Source: Actinopolyspora erythraea (GTDB taxonomy: Bacteria; Actinomycetota; Actinomycetes; Mycobacteriales; Pseudonocardiaceae). Taken from it: a DNA stretch of 64,000 nucleotides. A program made the translations under genes and the position numbers. How positions within the stretch are numbered: position 1 is the first letter of the stretch; each line of letters opens with the position of its first letter. The notes beneath the pieces are model-generated. The model was not told the DNA's origin, did no database searches, and saw nothing but the letters and a program-made list of their open reading frames with translations. Positions 55,320 to 64,000 of this stretch are shown piece by piece. The DNA is taken from assembly GCF_002263515.1 (NCBI RefSeq), contig NZ_CP022752.1:5084001-5148000 (forward strand). The letters are read 5' to 3'.

Positions 55320-56238
55320 GTGCGAACTTCCGAGACGACTCCGCCGCACGTGGGCAGGGACGAGCTGGGGCGGCAGGGTTTCGGGGCGATGCGGCTGCGC
55401 GACGCGGCGGCCGAGGACCCCGATCGCGATCCGGTGACCGTGATCGAAGCGGCGCTCGACGCGGGGATCACCCTGGTGGACACCGCGGACGCTTACCAGA
55501 ACGAGGAGCTGGTCGGGCGGGCGATCCGACCTCGCCGTGACGAGGTGGTGCTGGCGAGCAAGTTCGGGCTGGTGTGGCGCGAGGAGACGGCGGGCGGCTT
55601 CGACGTGCGTGCCGACCCCGAGTACGTGCGGCAGGCGAGCGAGGCGAGCCTGCTGCGGCTCGGCGTCGAGACGATCGACCTTTACTACCTGCACCACCGC
55701 AGCGACCGGATTCCGATCGAGGAGACCGTCGGGGCGATCACCGAGCTGATCGAGCAGGGGAAGGTGCGCGCCCTCGGACTGTCCAATGTGACTTCCGAAG
55801 ATCTGCGCCGGGCGCACGCGGTGCACCCCGTGGCGGCGTTGCAGGAGCAGTGGTCGCTGGTCAACCGCGACTTCGAGCAGCGGCTGCTCCCCACCGCCGC
55901 CGAGCTCGGGATTCCGGTGGTGGCCCACTCGCCCACCGGTCACGGGCTGCTGCACCGGAACGGCGAGGCCGCCGCACCGGAGCTAGAAAACACGCGCCGC
56001 CCTGGACGAGATCGCCGAGCAGCGCGGCGCCACGTCCGGGCAGGTGGCGCTGGCCTGGGTGCACCACCGGGAGCGGGTGCACGGCGTGCCGGTCGTGCCG
56101 CTCCCCGGAACGACCAGCGTCAGCCACCTCCGCACGAACACAGCGGCGGTGGAGTTGAACCTTTCCGGGAAGGAACTGCGGCGGCTGGATCCCCCCGCCC
56201 CGGCCCAGCGATTTCGCGAGAAATTGACGCCCCGGTGA
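55320..56238 (+). pseudogene. Frameshifted aldo/keto reductase
   Basis: The first frame gives an AKR core: DAGITLVDTADAYQNEELVG, catalytic YLHHR region, VRALGLSNVTSEDLRRAHAV and VVAHSPTGHGLL. At about 55985 the frame changes and about 20 residues of the usual loop are missing; the second frame reads ALDEIAEQRGATSGQVALAW and VHGVPVVPLPGTTSVSHLRT to a stop at 56238. The last residues (QRFREKLTPR) are encoded by an interspersed repeat that overlaps the end. It is probably inactive. GTG 55320 is the likely start. Confidence 0.75.
56209..56231 (+). repeat. Interspersed repeat inside the end of the aldo/keto reductase gene
   Basis: CGATTTCGCGAGAAATTGAC, continuing GCC: nearly the consensus, and the only copy seen that overlaps coding sequence. 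Confidence 0.65.
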
Positions 56239-56293
56239 CACAACGACCGATCGTCGCGCTTCCCAGCCCACGACATTCGACGAAAGGGCGGAA

Positions 56294-56788
56294 TTGTCGA
56301 AATCACCGAACAGCGGGATCACCGTATCCGCGGCAGACGTCGAAGCGCCGGAAAGCGTGGTTCTGCTGCGCGAGTACTTCGCGGAGATGACCGCCCGCTA
56401 TATCGGTAGGAAGCCCACCGACTCCGAGATCGAATCCGCGATGGCCGAGGATCCGAGCGCCGACCTTTCGGGCGATACCGGACGCTTCCTCGTAGCGCGC
56501 GAGAACGGACGCGCGGTGGGCTGTGTCGGTCTCCGGCACCACGACGAGCACACCGGCGAACTCACCAGGATGTTCGTGGTTAAACCGAGCAGAGGACAAG
56601 GCCTGGGCGTGTCGCTGCTACGCGCCGCCGAACGAGCCGCCGTGGAACTGGGTATGCGGGCGATCCGGCTCGACACTCGCGGCGACCTGGTGGAGGCCCG
56701 GAAACTCTACGCGGCCAACGGATACGAGGAGATCGAACCGTACTCCGACGCGCTGTACGCGGACCACTGGTTCGAGAAACGATGGTGA
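56294..56788 (+). CDS. GNAT-family N-acetyltransferase
   Basis: The 164-residue protein has the acetyl-CoA motif in LTRMFVVKPSRGQGLGVSLL (V-x-x-x-x-R-G-x-G-x-G/A type) and typical GNAT strands (GCVGLRHHDEHTGE, KLYAANGYEEIEPY). TTG 56294 follows AAAGGGCGG. The substrate is unknown; small-molecule or antibiotic acetylation are common roles. Confidence 0.88.
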   Translation: MSKSPNSGITVSAADVEAPESVVLLREYFAEMTARYIGRKPTDSEIESAMAEDPSADLSGDTGRFLVARENGRAVGCVGLRHHDEHTGELTRMFVVKPSRGQGLGVSLLRAAERAAVELGMRAIRLDTRGDLVEARKLYAANGYEEIEPYSDALYADHWFEKRW

Positions 56789-56906
56789 GTCATGAATCGT
56801 TCTCAGATGCCCCGGGAGATACCGCGCATCGCGTATTGACAGCCGCCCTCGACCGGAGCGGAGACTGAAGGGCGAGTAGTCCGCCACGACGACCAGTGAG
56901 GCGATC

Positions 56907-57566
56907 ATGACTACTTCCACCATCCAGAACTGGCATCTCAAGGGCGTGTGGTTCGACGCGTGCAAGTGCGCGATCCCCTGCCCCTGCTCCTTCGCCCAAC
57001 CTCCCACCTACGGTGACTGCAGCGGCATCCTGCTCTGGCACGTCAGTGAGGGCAACTTCGGCGACACCGCGCTGGACGGACTCAACGTCACGATGCTCGG
57101 CTCCTTCACCGGCAACCCCTGGGAAGGGACCCACACCGATCCCTACGCCGCCGTGTTCATCGACGAGCGCGGCGACGAGGACCAGCGGCAGGCCCTGCAA
57201 CTGATCTTCGGCGGCGAGGCCGGCGGCTGGCCCACGCAGTTCGGCGCGATGTTCGGCCCGGAGATCCTCGGCATGGAGTTCTCCCCGATCGAGGCCTCGT
57301 TCGGGGAGAACTTCGCCCGCTGGAGCGTGCGCGTGCCCGGCAGGGCCGAAGCGGAGGTGGAGGCGCTGACCGGCCCCACCACTGCCGAGGGGAGCCGGGT
57401 CGAGGTCCACAACCTGCCCGGGGCCGAAGTCGGGCCCGGCCAACCGCCCGCCGTCTGGGGGAAGGCCGTGAGTGACCGCGCCGAGGCCTTCGGGTTCCAG
57501 TGGAACCGGTCCGGCTACTCCAGCAAGCTCATCCCCTTCGAGTGGTCCGGGCCGGACGCGAAGTGA
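56907..57566 (+). CDS. DUF1326 protein
   Basis: The 219-residue protein starts with WHLKGVWFDACKCAIPCPCS, the cysteine cluster (CKCxIPCPC) that defines DUF1326. Possible metal ligands are these Cys residues. It overlaps the DUF2182 gene by 4 bp. The two genes are a known recurring pair with no assigned role; metal or cluster handling at the membrane is a fair guess. Confidence 0.88.
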   Translation: MTTSTIQNWHLKGVWFDACKCAIPCPCSFAQPPTYGDCSGILLWHVSEGNFGDTALDGLNVTMLGSFTGNPWEGTHTDPYAAVFIDERGDEDQRQALQLIFGGEAGGWPTQFGAMFGPEILGMEFSPIEASFGENFARWSVRVPGRAEAEVEALTGPTTAEGSRVEVHNLPGAEVGPGQPPAVWGKAVSDRAEAFGFQWNRSGYSSKLIPFEWSGPDAK

Positions 57567-58372
57567 CGAGCAGGGCCGGGTCCCGTGGTGTTCCGCTACC
57601 GGGCTCGTTGTCCGGAACGGAGCTCCTGCTGGCGGTCGTGCTGCTCGCGTTCGCCGCACTGGCCTGGCTGCTGAGCCACAGCCTGGCCACTCCCGGTATG
57701 CGGCTGGGCATCCTCACCGGGGCACGGCCGATGGCACCGTCCGGCTTCGAATGGGCCCGGTTCGGATTCTTCCTGCTCACCTGGCTGGTCATGATGACGG
57801 CCATGATGCTGCCCGGCATCACGCCGTTCACCATCGGCATGAGCAGGCTGCTCCGGGTCCGTCGTGCGGGCACCGGCAGCATCCCCGCCCTGTTCGTCGG
57901 CTACCTGCTCGCGTGGCTGCTGACCGGGGTGGCGGCCTACGCGTGCCTGCGGGCCTTCGACGCGCTGGCCGTCTCGGGCAGCGCCACGGCGGCCCGGTCG
58001 GGAGCAGCCGTGCTGGTGGCCGCCGGGGTGTTCCAGTTCACCCCGCTGAAGCAGTGGTGCCTGGTGCACTGCCGGTCACCGATGGCCCTGCTGATGCGGC
58101 ACGGGCAGCGGGCGGTCCGCAGTAGGCGTGGCGCGCTGCTGGTGGGGTGCGGGCATGGTGCCTACTGCATCGGCTGCTGCTGGGCGCTGATGGTCGTGCT
58201 GCTGGCGGCGGGCATGATGAGCCTCGTCTGGATGGCCGGTGTCGCCGCCGTGATCACTGTTGAGAAGGTCCTGCCGCACGGCAGGCAGAGCAGTTACGCG
58301 ATCGGTGCGCTCCTGCTCGGTGCCGGTCTTGTCCTGCTGGTCTTCCCCGAGCTGGTCGGCGCGGTCGCGTAG
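57563..58372 (+). CDS. DUF2182 membrane protein
   Basis: The 269-residue protein has six helices with the DUF2182 signatures WLVMMTAMMLPGITPF, FQFTPLKQWCLVHCRSP and CGHGAYCIGCCWALMVVLL; Met, Cys and His residues are well placed to bind metal. GTG 57563 overlaps the DUF1326 stop, so translation is coupled. It may form a complex with DUF1326. Confidence 0.9.
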   Translation: MTSRAGSRGVPLPGSLSGTELLLAVVLLAFAALAWLLSHSLATPGMRLGILTGARPMAPSGFEWARFGFFLLTWLVMMTAMMLPGITPFTIGMSRLLRVRRAGTGSIPALFVGYLLAWLLTGVAAYACLRAFDALAVSGSATAARSGAAVLVAAGVFQFTPLKQWCLVHCRSPMALLMRHGQRAVRSRRGALLVGCGHGAYCIGCCWALMVVLLAAGMMSLVWMAGVAAVITVEKVLPHGRQSSYAIGALLLGAGLVLLVFPELVGAVA

Positions 58373-58649
58373 CTCTCCGGAGCGAAGGACCGCCCGAGGG
58401 TTCCGTCGTTCGCGGAAGTCGGCGCCGAACGACCGGATCGGCCGGCGACCGTCCCGGCGAGATCCCGGTCGGCGCTTTCCCGAGCGGGACGGTGGAGGGG
58501 CGCGGAATCGGGTTCTTGGCCGACCGACGAGGAAACCGGACCGGTACACACCGAACACGTCTCACCGCTGTGCCGAACCGTGTTGCGGAAAAACCCACCG
58601 ACCCGATCGAGCAGAGCGTTTCGGAGCGTCTCGTGCAGCCGCGGATCGT

Positions 58650-59572
58650 TCATGGCACGGGAGCGGCGAGCAGCCGTTCCACCCGCTGGTTTCCGGAAAC
58701 GATCCGCTCCACCGCGCTGACGGCGGCTCGCGGGCTGTCTACCACGAACACCCCGGGCTGGCCCCGCAGCGCGGCTCCCCAAGCGGTTCCCCTCACCACC
58801 GAATCCAGCAGGATCACGGGCCGCCCGTGCTCCACGGCCGCGCGTGCCTGGATGCGGGCGCCGCTGTGCTCATCGGCCTCCACGACTATCGTCGCGATTC
58901 CGTACGCACTCATCGTGGCGTTGCGCATGGGAAAAGTGTGCTTGGCCGGTGGTGAATCGGGCCAGAACTGGGACAGCACCATGCCCTCCCGGACGATCCG
59001 CTCCCGCAACTCGCGATTCGCGGCCGGGTAAACCCTCCGGATACCGTTGCCGATCACGGCGACGGTCCGACCGCCGCTCTCGAGAGCCGCCGTGTGCGCG
59101 GCGGTGTCGACCCCCGAAGCCAGCCCGGAAAGCACGGTGAACCCGGCCCCACCAACCTGGCCGAGATATCGGCGGCGGTGTCCAACGCCTCCTGCGATGA
59201 CTTACGGGGTCCGATCACGGAAACGGAGTTCTCGCCAGGAACGAGCGTGCCACGCACGAACACGAACGGTGGGAACTGACTCACTTCCCTGAGCTGCCTC
59301 GGGTACTCGTCGTCCCGGAAAGTGATGAAGTCGAACTCGGCGGAGCGCCAGGCGGCCATCTCTTCCTTCGCGGACTCTATCCTTGATTTCGTATCGTGGA
59401 AACCGCTCGTGTCCGCGTCGAACAGGGTAGGCGTACCGCAGCGTTCCAGAACCGCACGAGCACTCCCGGAATCGGCCACCTCGGAGGTGATCCGGGAGCA
59501 CGTCGTGCTCTCCGGGCGAGCACGAAGCAGCGCGAGCAACGCGGCCCGTTCCTCGTCGTCCCAGGAACTCAT
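58650..59572 (-). pseudogene. dprA: Frameshifted dprA (DNA-processing protein)
   Basis: The first frame starts at ATG 59572 (MSSWDDEERAALLALLRARP) and covers the SAM-like head and the first Rossmann strand (NSVSVIGPRKSSQEALDTAA). At 59147-59150 a run of four C (minus-strand G) breaks it: one extra G would give VGAGFTVLSGLASGVDTAAH, found in the second frame, which runs to 58650 (GIATIVVEADEHSGARIQAR). So it is one gene of about 307 residues with a single-base loss in a homopolymer. DprA loads RecA on incoming single strands. It may be a true mutation or a sequencing error. Confidence 0.85.
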
Positions 59573-59662
59573 GTCCGATTCCCTAAGGCCGCCCGACTTC
59601 GGACAATCATCGGTGCCACCGTTCGAAGCACACGCTACACACCCCGGCACACCAGCGATCCC

Positions 59663-60448
59663 TCACCGCACCCAGCGGCGGAAACCGGCCTCGGCGTCGA
59701 GCACCTGTCCCGTGACGGTGGCGGCCCGTTCGTCGAGCAGCAGCTCGACCGCCCCGGCGGCCTCCTCGGGGGTGTTCCAGCGCCCGCGCGGCAGGGCACG
59801 GCCGACCGAGGAGGTCAGCTCCTCGGTGGCCCAACCGGTGTCGGTCGGCCCCGGATTGACGCAGTTCACCGTGATGCCGCGTTCGACCAGCGCGTCGGAG
59901 AGCGTGGGGGTCAGCTGGTGCAGCGCGCCCTTGGTGGCCGCGTAGGGGATCTCACCGCTCATCGGCGCCAGGTGCTGCCCGGAGGTGAACAGCACGACCC
60001 GGCCCCCGTTCCCGTCTTCCCGATACCGCCGCGCGAACTCGCGCACCAGCAGCAGGCTCGACCGCACGTTGACCGCCCAGCACAGATCCAGCTCGGTCGC
60101 CGACAGCGCGTCGAGGTCGAAATCGGAGCTGCGCGCGTGCGCCAGCACCAGGGTGTCCACGGAACCGAACCGCTCGGCGGCCCGGCGCAGCAGCTCGGCC
60201 GGAGCCTCGGGCTCGGCGAGGTCCAGCTCCGAGTGCGAGAACGTCTCCTCGGTACCGCCCAGCTCGGCGCGGAACTCCGGCGAAGCCGTCTCGCCACCGC
60301 TTCCCAGCCCCATCTCCGCGTCGTGCGGCGACCACCCCTGGGCGCAGACCCGCACCCCAGCGGCGAGCAGCCGCCGCGCGATCGCGAAGCCGATGCCGCG
60401 CCGCCTGCTGACCCCGGTGACCACCGCCGTACGTCCCGCCAACGTCAT
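59663..60448 (-). CDS. SDR-family oxidoreductase
   Basis: The 261-residue classical SDR has the dinucleotide loop VVTGVSRRRGIGFAIA, the active-site SGEIPYAATKGALHQLT (Y-x-x-x-K) and NCVNPGPTDTGW. ATG 60448 fits the family start; an upstream start at 60484 is less likely. The loop with three arginines suggests NADP preference. The substrate is unknown. Confidence 0.9.
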   Translation of the reverse strand: MTLAGRTAVVTGVSRRRGIGFAIARRLLAAGVRVCAQGWSPHDAEMGLGSGGETASPEFRAELGGTEETFSHSELDLAEPEAPAELLRRAAERFGSVDTLVLAHARSSDFDLDALSATELDLCWAVNVRSSLLLVREFARRYREDGNGGRVVLFTSGQHLAPMSGEIPYAATKGALHQLTPTLSDALVERGITVNCVNPGPTDTGWATEELTSSVGRALPRGRWNTPEEAAGAVELLLDERAATVTGQVLDAEAGFRRWVR

Positions 60449-60524
60449 GACGGCGAGCCTCGCGAGGTACGGACGTGACGTCAACTCGATTTCCAGCGGT
60501 GTTGCACCGCCCCCTTGGAACCAA

Positions 60525-60542
60525 GCGCGAAATCGCGGGGCC
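60525..60542 (-). repeat. Interspersed repeat fragment, reversed
   Basis: GCGCGAAATCGCGGGGCC is the reverse complement of the GATTTCGCG side. It lies in the 112-bp gap between the SDR start and the phosphoesterase stop. Confidence 0.4.
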
Positions 60543-60560
60543 GGTGGTCGCGGATGCCGC

Positions 60561-61739
60561 TCAGCGCTGGTCGGGCCCCAGCGGCAGCGGGTCGATCGGC
60601 TGGTCGTTCGGGGTCATGTCGATGCCGAAGTCCCTGGCGAAGACCATGCGGGTGTCGCTGATCATCCCTTCGACGCTCTCGTCGAGCTCGAACACCCTGG
60701 CCCCGCGCAGCCGGTGCTCCTCGGCCCCGCCGAGCCCGTACGGCCCGAACCCGGTTCCGGAGGAGTAGCCGAGCAGCACCCCGTAGTAGTCACCCACGTA
60801 CGAGTTCACGTGGTCGTGGCCGCAGAACACGCCACGCACGTCACCACGCTGCAGGATCGCCGTGAACATCCCGCTGTTGAACGGTCCCGGGCACTCGTCC
60901 TCGTTGCGCTCGCCGACGATGCCGTGTTTGTCGACGGCCCGCTCGTGGTCCGCGTCCGAACGGCCGTCCACACTGGAGAACCACATGAAACGGTGCTCCC
61001 AGAGCGGGATGTGCATCCACATCAACCCGGGAACCTTCCCGCCGGCCCTGCGTTCGAGGTGCCGCGAGGTCTCCGAGTACCACTGGATCTGGTCCGGGCG
61101 CACCCAGCCCCAGTGCGGGTATCCCTGGAAGTCCTGCCCGGCGATCGTCTCGGGTGCGTATCGACCGGAGTCCAGCAGCCACAGCGCGAACACCGGCCTG
61201 CCGCCGCGCGACCCGCTGACGGGCAGCACCATGTCGCCGGTACCGGTGACGTCGCGCGGGCCGCGTTCGTTCCGGTTGTGCCGGTAGGTCATGTAGAAGT
61301 CGAGCATGTCCTCCTCGGACATGCCCGACAGTCGCTTGGAGTCCTCGTCGTGGTTGCCGAAGGTGATCGCCCAGGGGATGCCGCGCGACTCCATCGGGGT
61401 GACCACGTTGTTGATGGCCTGCTTGACCCGCAGCGCGCTGTCGCAGCCCCCGGTGATGACGTCCCCGTTGATCAGCGCGAAGTCCGGGTTCTCGGAGTCG
61501 AGGGTGCGCTCCATCAGCTCGATGGTGCGCCGGTCGGTGCGCTCGTCGTCCTGCGTGTCGTTGAACTGCACGATCCGGAACGTGCCGTCGGGGCGGAACC
61601 GCAGCTTCGGTTCCGGCGCCTCGAAACCGCGCGGGGTCCGCGCACCCGCCACGGCGGGCGATGCCACGGCGGCAGCCGCTCCCGCACCGGTGGCCCGCAA
61701 CAACGCACGTCGCCCGACACTTTCCGCTTCCTCGCTCAT
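60561..61739 (-). CDS. Tat-exported metallophosphoesterase
   Basis: The 392-residue protein starts with a Tat signal (SVGRRALLRATGAGAAAAVA) and then a calcineurin-like fold: RIVQFNDTQDD, FALINGDVITGG, ITFGNHDEDSKR (GNHD/E), VFCGHDHVNSY (GHDH). ATG 61739 was chosen for the Tat signal. It is secreted folded with its metals and could release phosphate from organic esters. Divergent from it, 425 bp away, is a Tat-exported glycoside hydrolase. Confidence 0.9.
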   Translation of the reverse strand: MSEEAESVGRRALLRATGAGAAAAVASPAVAGARTPRGFEAPEPKLRFRPDGTFRIVQFNDTQDDERTDRRTIELMERTLDSENPDFALINGDVITGGCDSALRVKQAINNVVTPMESRGIPWAITFGNHDEDSKRLSGMSEEDMLDFYMTYRHNRNERGPRDVTGTGDMVLPVSGSRGGRPVFALWLLDSGRYAPETIAGQDFQGYPHWGWVRPDQIQWYSETSRHLERRAGGKVPGLMWMHIPLWEHRFMWFSSVDGRSDADHERAVDKHGIVGERNEDECPGPFNSGMFTAILQRGDVRGVFCGHDHVNSYVGDYYGVLLGYSSGTGFGPYGLGGAEEHRLRGARVFELDESVEGMISDTRMVFARDFGIDMTPNDQPIDPLPLGPDQR

Positions 61740-62164
61740 GCCCGTTCCCGTCGTCCGGTTCCAGTTCGACCCGGTCGAACCTAAGCGGGTGGGATGACCC
61801 CGCGATGGGAGACGAGGAAACGCCGGGTGAAGACCTCGTGCCCGATCGCGGCACCGGCGCGGCGGGGCAACCCGCGTCTGGAGCGAGGCGGGACTTCCCG
61901 CACCAAGCGGATCCGCCGGGGCGGTGCCGCTGCTCGCGCCTTCCGGAGAGCGTCGGTTTCCTGGGGCCGGGGCGGAGGCTGGGACCACCGCGAGGCCGGT
62001 CAGGCCCGGAAGGAACGAGCCCGGCTCCTTCCGGGCCAGCGGCCAGGGGTCCGCTCGTCGGATTCGGATACCGCGAACACCGGTAGTCGGGAATTCACTC
62101 TTGCCATGATCCGACCACCGGCGCCTAACCTCCGAAGAGGTATAGACCAAATCGGAGGGTGGTT
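61740..62164. other. Divergent promoter region with a DasR-like site
   Basis: No gene was found. Near its right end AGGTATAGACCAA (62138-62150) resembles the DasR-responsive element and lies 15-28 nt before the glycoside hydrolase start. The rest is high-GC and unremarkable. Confidence 0.45.
62137..62152 (+). promoter_or_regulatory. Possible DasR-responsive element (dre)
   Basis: GGTATAGACC differs by one base from GGTCTAGACC, the core of the DasR consensus (ACTGGTCTAGACCAGT); the outer bases match weakly. Its position just upstream of the start suits a repressor. Confidence 0.4.
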
Positions 62165-64000
62165 ATGTCAGCAGGTATGGATCGCCGTCGCTTTCTCGCG
62201 GGCTCCGCCGCGGTGGGCGGCGGAACGGCCGTGGGAGCCCTCGGCGGCACGACCGCCGCGACGGCGGCCGGACGAGGTCGCGGCCGGGACGAAGTACGGG
62301 TGCACGTGAACCACGTCGGCCACACCCCCTCCGCCCCCAAGACGGCCGTGCTCGTGACCGGCGACCGCGCACCGGTCGGCTGGTGCGCCGTGGTCGACAC
62401 CGGCAGCGGCGAAGTCGTCGCCCGCCGCAGGCCCCACCACGTCGGCCGGGTCCGGGACTGGGGCGACAGTCACTACTGGACGGTCGACTTCTCCGAGGTC
62501 ACCGAGGAGGGCGAGTACCTGCTGCGGGTCGGTGCGGGCAACCACACCCGCGGCGAGTCGGTCCCGTTCCGGATCGAACCGCTCGCGCTGGAGCGGGACA
62601 CGCTGTCCGACATCGTGCACTGGTTCAAGTCGGCACGGTGCTCCGGCCGCTTCGACCGGGCCGACCACTCGCTGCCCGTCGGCGAGAACGGCTCGGGAAG
62701 CATCGACGCGCACGGCGGCTGGTACGACGCGACCGGCGACTTCGGCAAGCACTTCACCCAGCTCTCGCGGCACAGCTACTTCAACACGCTGTCCATCCCG
62801 CTGACCGCCTGGGTGCTGTTCAAGGCCCACGAACGGCTCACCGCGCGGGACGACGAGGAATTCACCCAGCTGCGCACCTGGTTGTGCGACGAAGGGCTGC
62901 ACGGCGCCGACTACCTGACCCGGGTGAAGCGCCCCGAGGGCACCTTCTGCCACTCGGTGATGCAGCCCGGTCCGCCGAAGGACCCGGCGCTGCGCTTCCT
63001 GAAGGCCGTCGAGCGCGACGGCGAGCCGGTCGTGCGGCAGGTCAACCACCGCGAGGGGGCCGGGGTCGCCATCGCCGCCCTGGCGCTGGCGAGCACCTTC
63101 GACGTCACCGGGGAGTACGACTCCGCCGAGTACCTGCGCACCGCCGAGAACGCCTTCGCGTACCTGCGCGAGCACAACGTCGAACTGACCAACGACGGCG
63201 CGGAGAACATCCAGGACGACTACAACGCGCTGGTCGCCGCCGTCGAACTCCACAGGGCCACCGGGAAGAGCGCCTACCGGGAGGCGGCCGACGAACGCGC
63301 GGACAACCTGCTGAACCGGCTGAGCTCCTGGGGCCCCTACCGGGACTACTGGCGCGCCGACGACGGCGACCGCCCGTACTTCCACCCCTCCGACGCGGGA
63401 ATGCCGGTCACGAGCCTGCTGAGCTACCTCGACATCGCCGGTCCCGGCAGGACCGAGCGGGTCCTGGAGGTGGTGCGCCGCTCGCTGTCCTTCGAGATGT
63501 CGATCACCGCCGAGGTGACCAACCCCTACGGCTACGCGCGCAACCTGGTGCAGGACGGCACCGGCGACCGGCACAGCTCGTTCTTCTTCCCGCACGACGT
63601 CACCCCGCGCGCCGACGACGAGTGGTGGCAGGGCGAGAACGCGCGGATCGCCTCGCTGGCCACCGCAGCCCGGCTGGCCGCCGAGCGGTTCGAGGGCGAG
63701 TTCGCCGAACGGCTGCGGCGCTACGCCGCCGACCAGCTCGACTGGATCCTGGGGCGGAACCCGTTCGATGTGTGCATGCTGGGCGGCAGCGGCCGGAACA
63801 ACCCCCGCTACATGTGGAAGGGTTCCTGGCAGTTCCTGAACACGGCCGGCGGGATCGTCAACGGCATCACCGGGGAGAACCCCGACGGGAGCGGGATACT
63901 GTGGAACCGGGGGTACGCCGAGACCGGCAAGGACTGGGACTGGCGCTGGACCGAGCAGTGGCTGCCGCACACCACCTGGTACCTGTTCGCGGTCAGTGTG
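62165..64000 (+). CDS. Tat-exported glycoside hydrolase family 9 enzyme (3' end outside the window)
   Basis: The frame starts with a Tat signal (MDRRRFLAGSAAVGG), then an N-terminal Ig-like cellulase domain (residues about 40-140, VHVNHVGHTPSAPKTAVLVT) and a GH9 catalytic domain with HGGWYDATGDFGKHFTQLSR (the DAGD-like catalytic Asp pair as DATGD) and ILGRNPFDVCMLGG. GH9 enzymes are mainly endoglucanases and exo-glucosaminidases. ATG 62165 follows GGAGGG. The last residues seen (EQWLPHTTWYLFAVSV) are near the usual end; no stop is reached by base 64000. Confidence 0.9.
   Translation, partial: MSAGMDRRRFLAGSAAVGGGTAVGALGGTTAATAAGRGRGRDEVRVHVNHVGHTPSAPKTAVLVTGDRAPVGWCAVVDTGSGEVVARRRPHHVGRVRDWGDSHYWTVDFSEVTEEGEYLLRVGAGNHTRGESVPFRIEPLALERDTLSDIVHWFKSARCSGRFDRADHSLPVGENGSGSIDAHGGWYDATGDFGKHFTQLSRHSYFNTLSIPLTAWVLFKAHERLTARDDEEFTQLRTWLCDEGLHGADYLTRVKRPEGTFCHSVMQPGPPKDPALRFLKAVERDGEPVVRQVNHREGAGVAIAALALASTFDVTGEYDSAEYLRTAENAFAYLREHNVELTNDGAENIQDDYNALVAAVELHRATGKSAYREAADERADNLLNRLSSWGPYRDYWRADDGDRPYFHPSDAGMPVTSLLSYLDIAGPGRTERVLEVVRRSLSFEMSITAEVTNPYGYARNLVQDGTGDRHSSFFFPHDVTPRADDEWWQGENARIASLATAARLAAERFEGEFAERLRRYAADQLDWILGRNPFDVCMLGGSGRNNPRYMWKGSWQFLNTAGGIVNGITGENPDGSGILWNRGYAETGKDWDWRWTEQWLPHTTWYLFAVSV

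Overview
The window is high-GC DNA from a filamentous actinomycete, most likely of the order Pseudonocardiales (Saccharopolyspora or Actinopolyspora type). The evidence is very high GC, many GTG/TTG starts, four-base ATGA overlaps inside operons, a dnaK-grpE-dnaJ-hspR operon with HspR (HAIR) sites, an XRE/DUF397 pair, a DUF3558 lipoprotein in a type VII-like operon, a CU044_5270-type sigma partner and the actinobacterial Asp23/AmaP cluster. The genus is inference; no rRNA gene is present.

Layout. 0-15 kb holds core and accessory metabolism: a TDT-family carrier with a divergent LysR regulator, a copper/oxidase block (DUF5134, CtaG, CopA), ClpB with its own HAIR site, a frameshifted NmrA-type reductase, a YceI protein, and a 901-residue drug-efflux protein with three C-terminal carboxypeptidase-regulatory-like domains, preceded by its MarR regulator. 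15.3-24.3 kb is a decayed island: broken tyrosine recombinase genes, a Tn3-type transposase tail and a chimeric remnant surround a largely intact envelope-stress module (two Asp23/Gls24 proteins, a short related protein, a small membrane protein, DUF6286 and AmaP, plus an ECF-like sigma factor whose coupled partner gene is broken, and a YihY-type membrane protein). I found no complete copy of the interspersed palindromic repeat in this island, although it is common elsewhere.

24.5-33.2 kb carries stress functions: a MarR regulator, a PPOX-type flavin protein divergent from a flavohaemoglobin, and the complete hspR-dnaJ-grpE-dnaK operon. 33.5-50.4 kb contains DUF4097, HisG, a TetR/SMR efflux pair, a DUF1707 protein, a large membrane iron-sulfur oxidoreductase, Uma2, XRE/DUF397, a sigma factor with its partner, a sugar porter, dCTP deaminase and tRNA-Gly. 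50.8-64 kb has Nudix, LD-carboxypeptidase, a four-gene type VII-like substrate/lipoprotein operon, a broken aldo/keto reductase, the DUF1326/DUF2182 pair, a frameshifted dprA, an SDR, a Tat-exported phosphoesterase and the start of a Tat-exported family 9 glycoside hydrolase.

The most unusual non-coding signal is a pair of about 130-bp elements (6907-7045 and 25234-25361). Each has a 9-bp stem that differs at six positions between copies but is compensated every time, around an identical 21-nt loop. Each lies 37-38 nt past the stop codon of a minus-strand gene (clpB and the PPOX gene). A second non-coding theme is a small palindromic repeat (core ATTTC-GCGA-GAAAT followed by CGACGCC) scattered between genes. 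Positions of motifs were read by eye. Family names rest on recognised protein sequence, not on searches.
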